This document shows positions 42,248-42,277 of a DNA stretch of 42,277 nt, piece after piece (the first letter of the stretch is position 1; each line of letters starts with the position of its first letter). The notes beneath the pieces are model-generated. The model saw nothing but the letters and a program-made list of their open reading frames with translations. It was not told where the DNA came from and did no database searches. The stretch is from positions 460,615 through 502,891 of the forward strand of contig BJOX01000218.1 in assembly GCA_009731375.1 (NCBI GenBank), in the 5' to 3' direction. The position numbers were made by a program, and so were the translations under genes. Source of the DNA: Paulinella micropora. Lineage: Eukaryota > Cercozoa > Imbricatea > Euglyphida.

Positions 42248-42277
42248 TGAGTGAGAGTGTGAGTGTGTGTGTGTGTG
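41480..42277. repeat. CATA and GA microsatellites to the window end
   Basis: CATA/CATG to 41820, GA arrays to 42059, a unique island 42060-42182 with nothing recognised, then GA/GT to the end. Confidence 0.95.

Overview
Intron-rich eukaryotic DNA, dominated by microsatellites and minisatellites. There is no bacterial-style gene organisation and no rRNA or tRNA was recognised. The lineage cannot be fixed from the window. A Rab GTPase, GT-AG introns and a non-LTR retroelement with a restriction-like endonuclease only say eukaryote. Sequencing gaps (N runs) lie at 7069-7078, 7596-8322, 11210-11347, 16814-17389, 18331-19119, 23312-23558, 39256-39265 and 41247-41256. Almost all long open frames here (Tyr-Leu-Ser-Ile, His-Thr, Cys-Val or Leu-Ser runs) are translated simple repeats and are not annotated as genes. 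Coding sequence is present as very short exons (25-132 nt) on the minus strand, found by splice sites, phase and codon conservation.

Minus-strand gene 1 (about 5.1 to 1.37 kb) is a Rab-family small GTPase. Five exons in perfect phase cover the P-loop, switch I, switch II ([12 protein letters not shown]) and the YYRGA region. The C-terminal half lies beyond position 1. Its introns are filled with ATCT-type repeats and two copies of a retroposon.

Minus-strand gene 2 (about 36.7 to 14.1 kb) is inferred from 16 short exons. Their splice phases agree at all 15 successive junctions. The product is an unidentified multi-pass membrane protein with a Ser/Pro-rich region near the visible end. More candidate exons lie upstream (37.7, 39.4, 41.4 kb) and downstream (10.98-10.70 kb), with connection unproven.

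The most striking feature is how the introns are built. Many exons of gene 2, and exon E of the Rab gene, are accompanied by diverged partial copies of themselves in the same orientation. Copies of the acceptor-side (5') part lie upstream of the exon. Copies of the donor-side (3') part lie downstream. They are embedded in the intron repeat arrays and several keep splice sites and reading frame. The introns look as if they grew by repeated tandem duplication across exon-intron junctions ('exon-edge staircases').

Mobile DNA: a decayed REL-endonuclease LINE (32.6-33.86 kb) sits inside a 21-24 bp minisatellite. A three-copy retroposon (1.4, 4.3, 25.8 kb) has ATCT-repeat 3' ends. MITE-like elements lie at 27.1 and 28.9 kb, and a roughly 300-bp duplicated segment at 19.1 and 20.16 kb. 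Stretches with nothing recognisable are listed as such.
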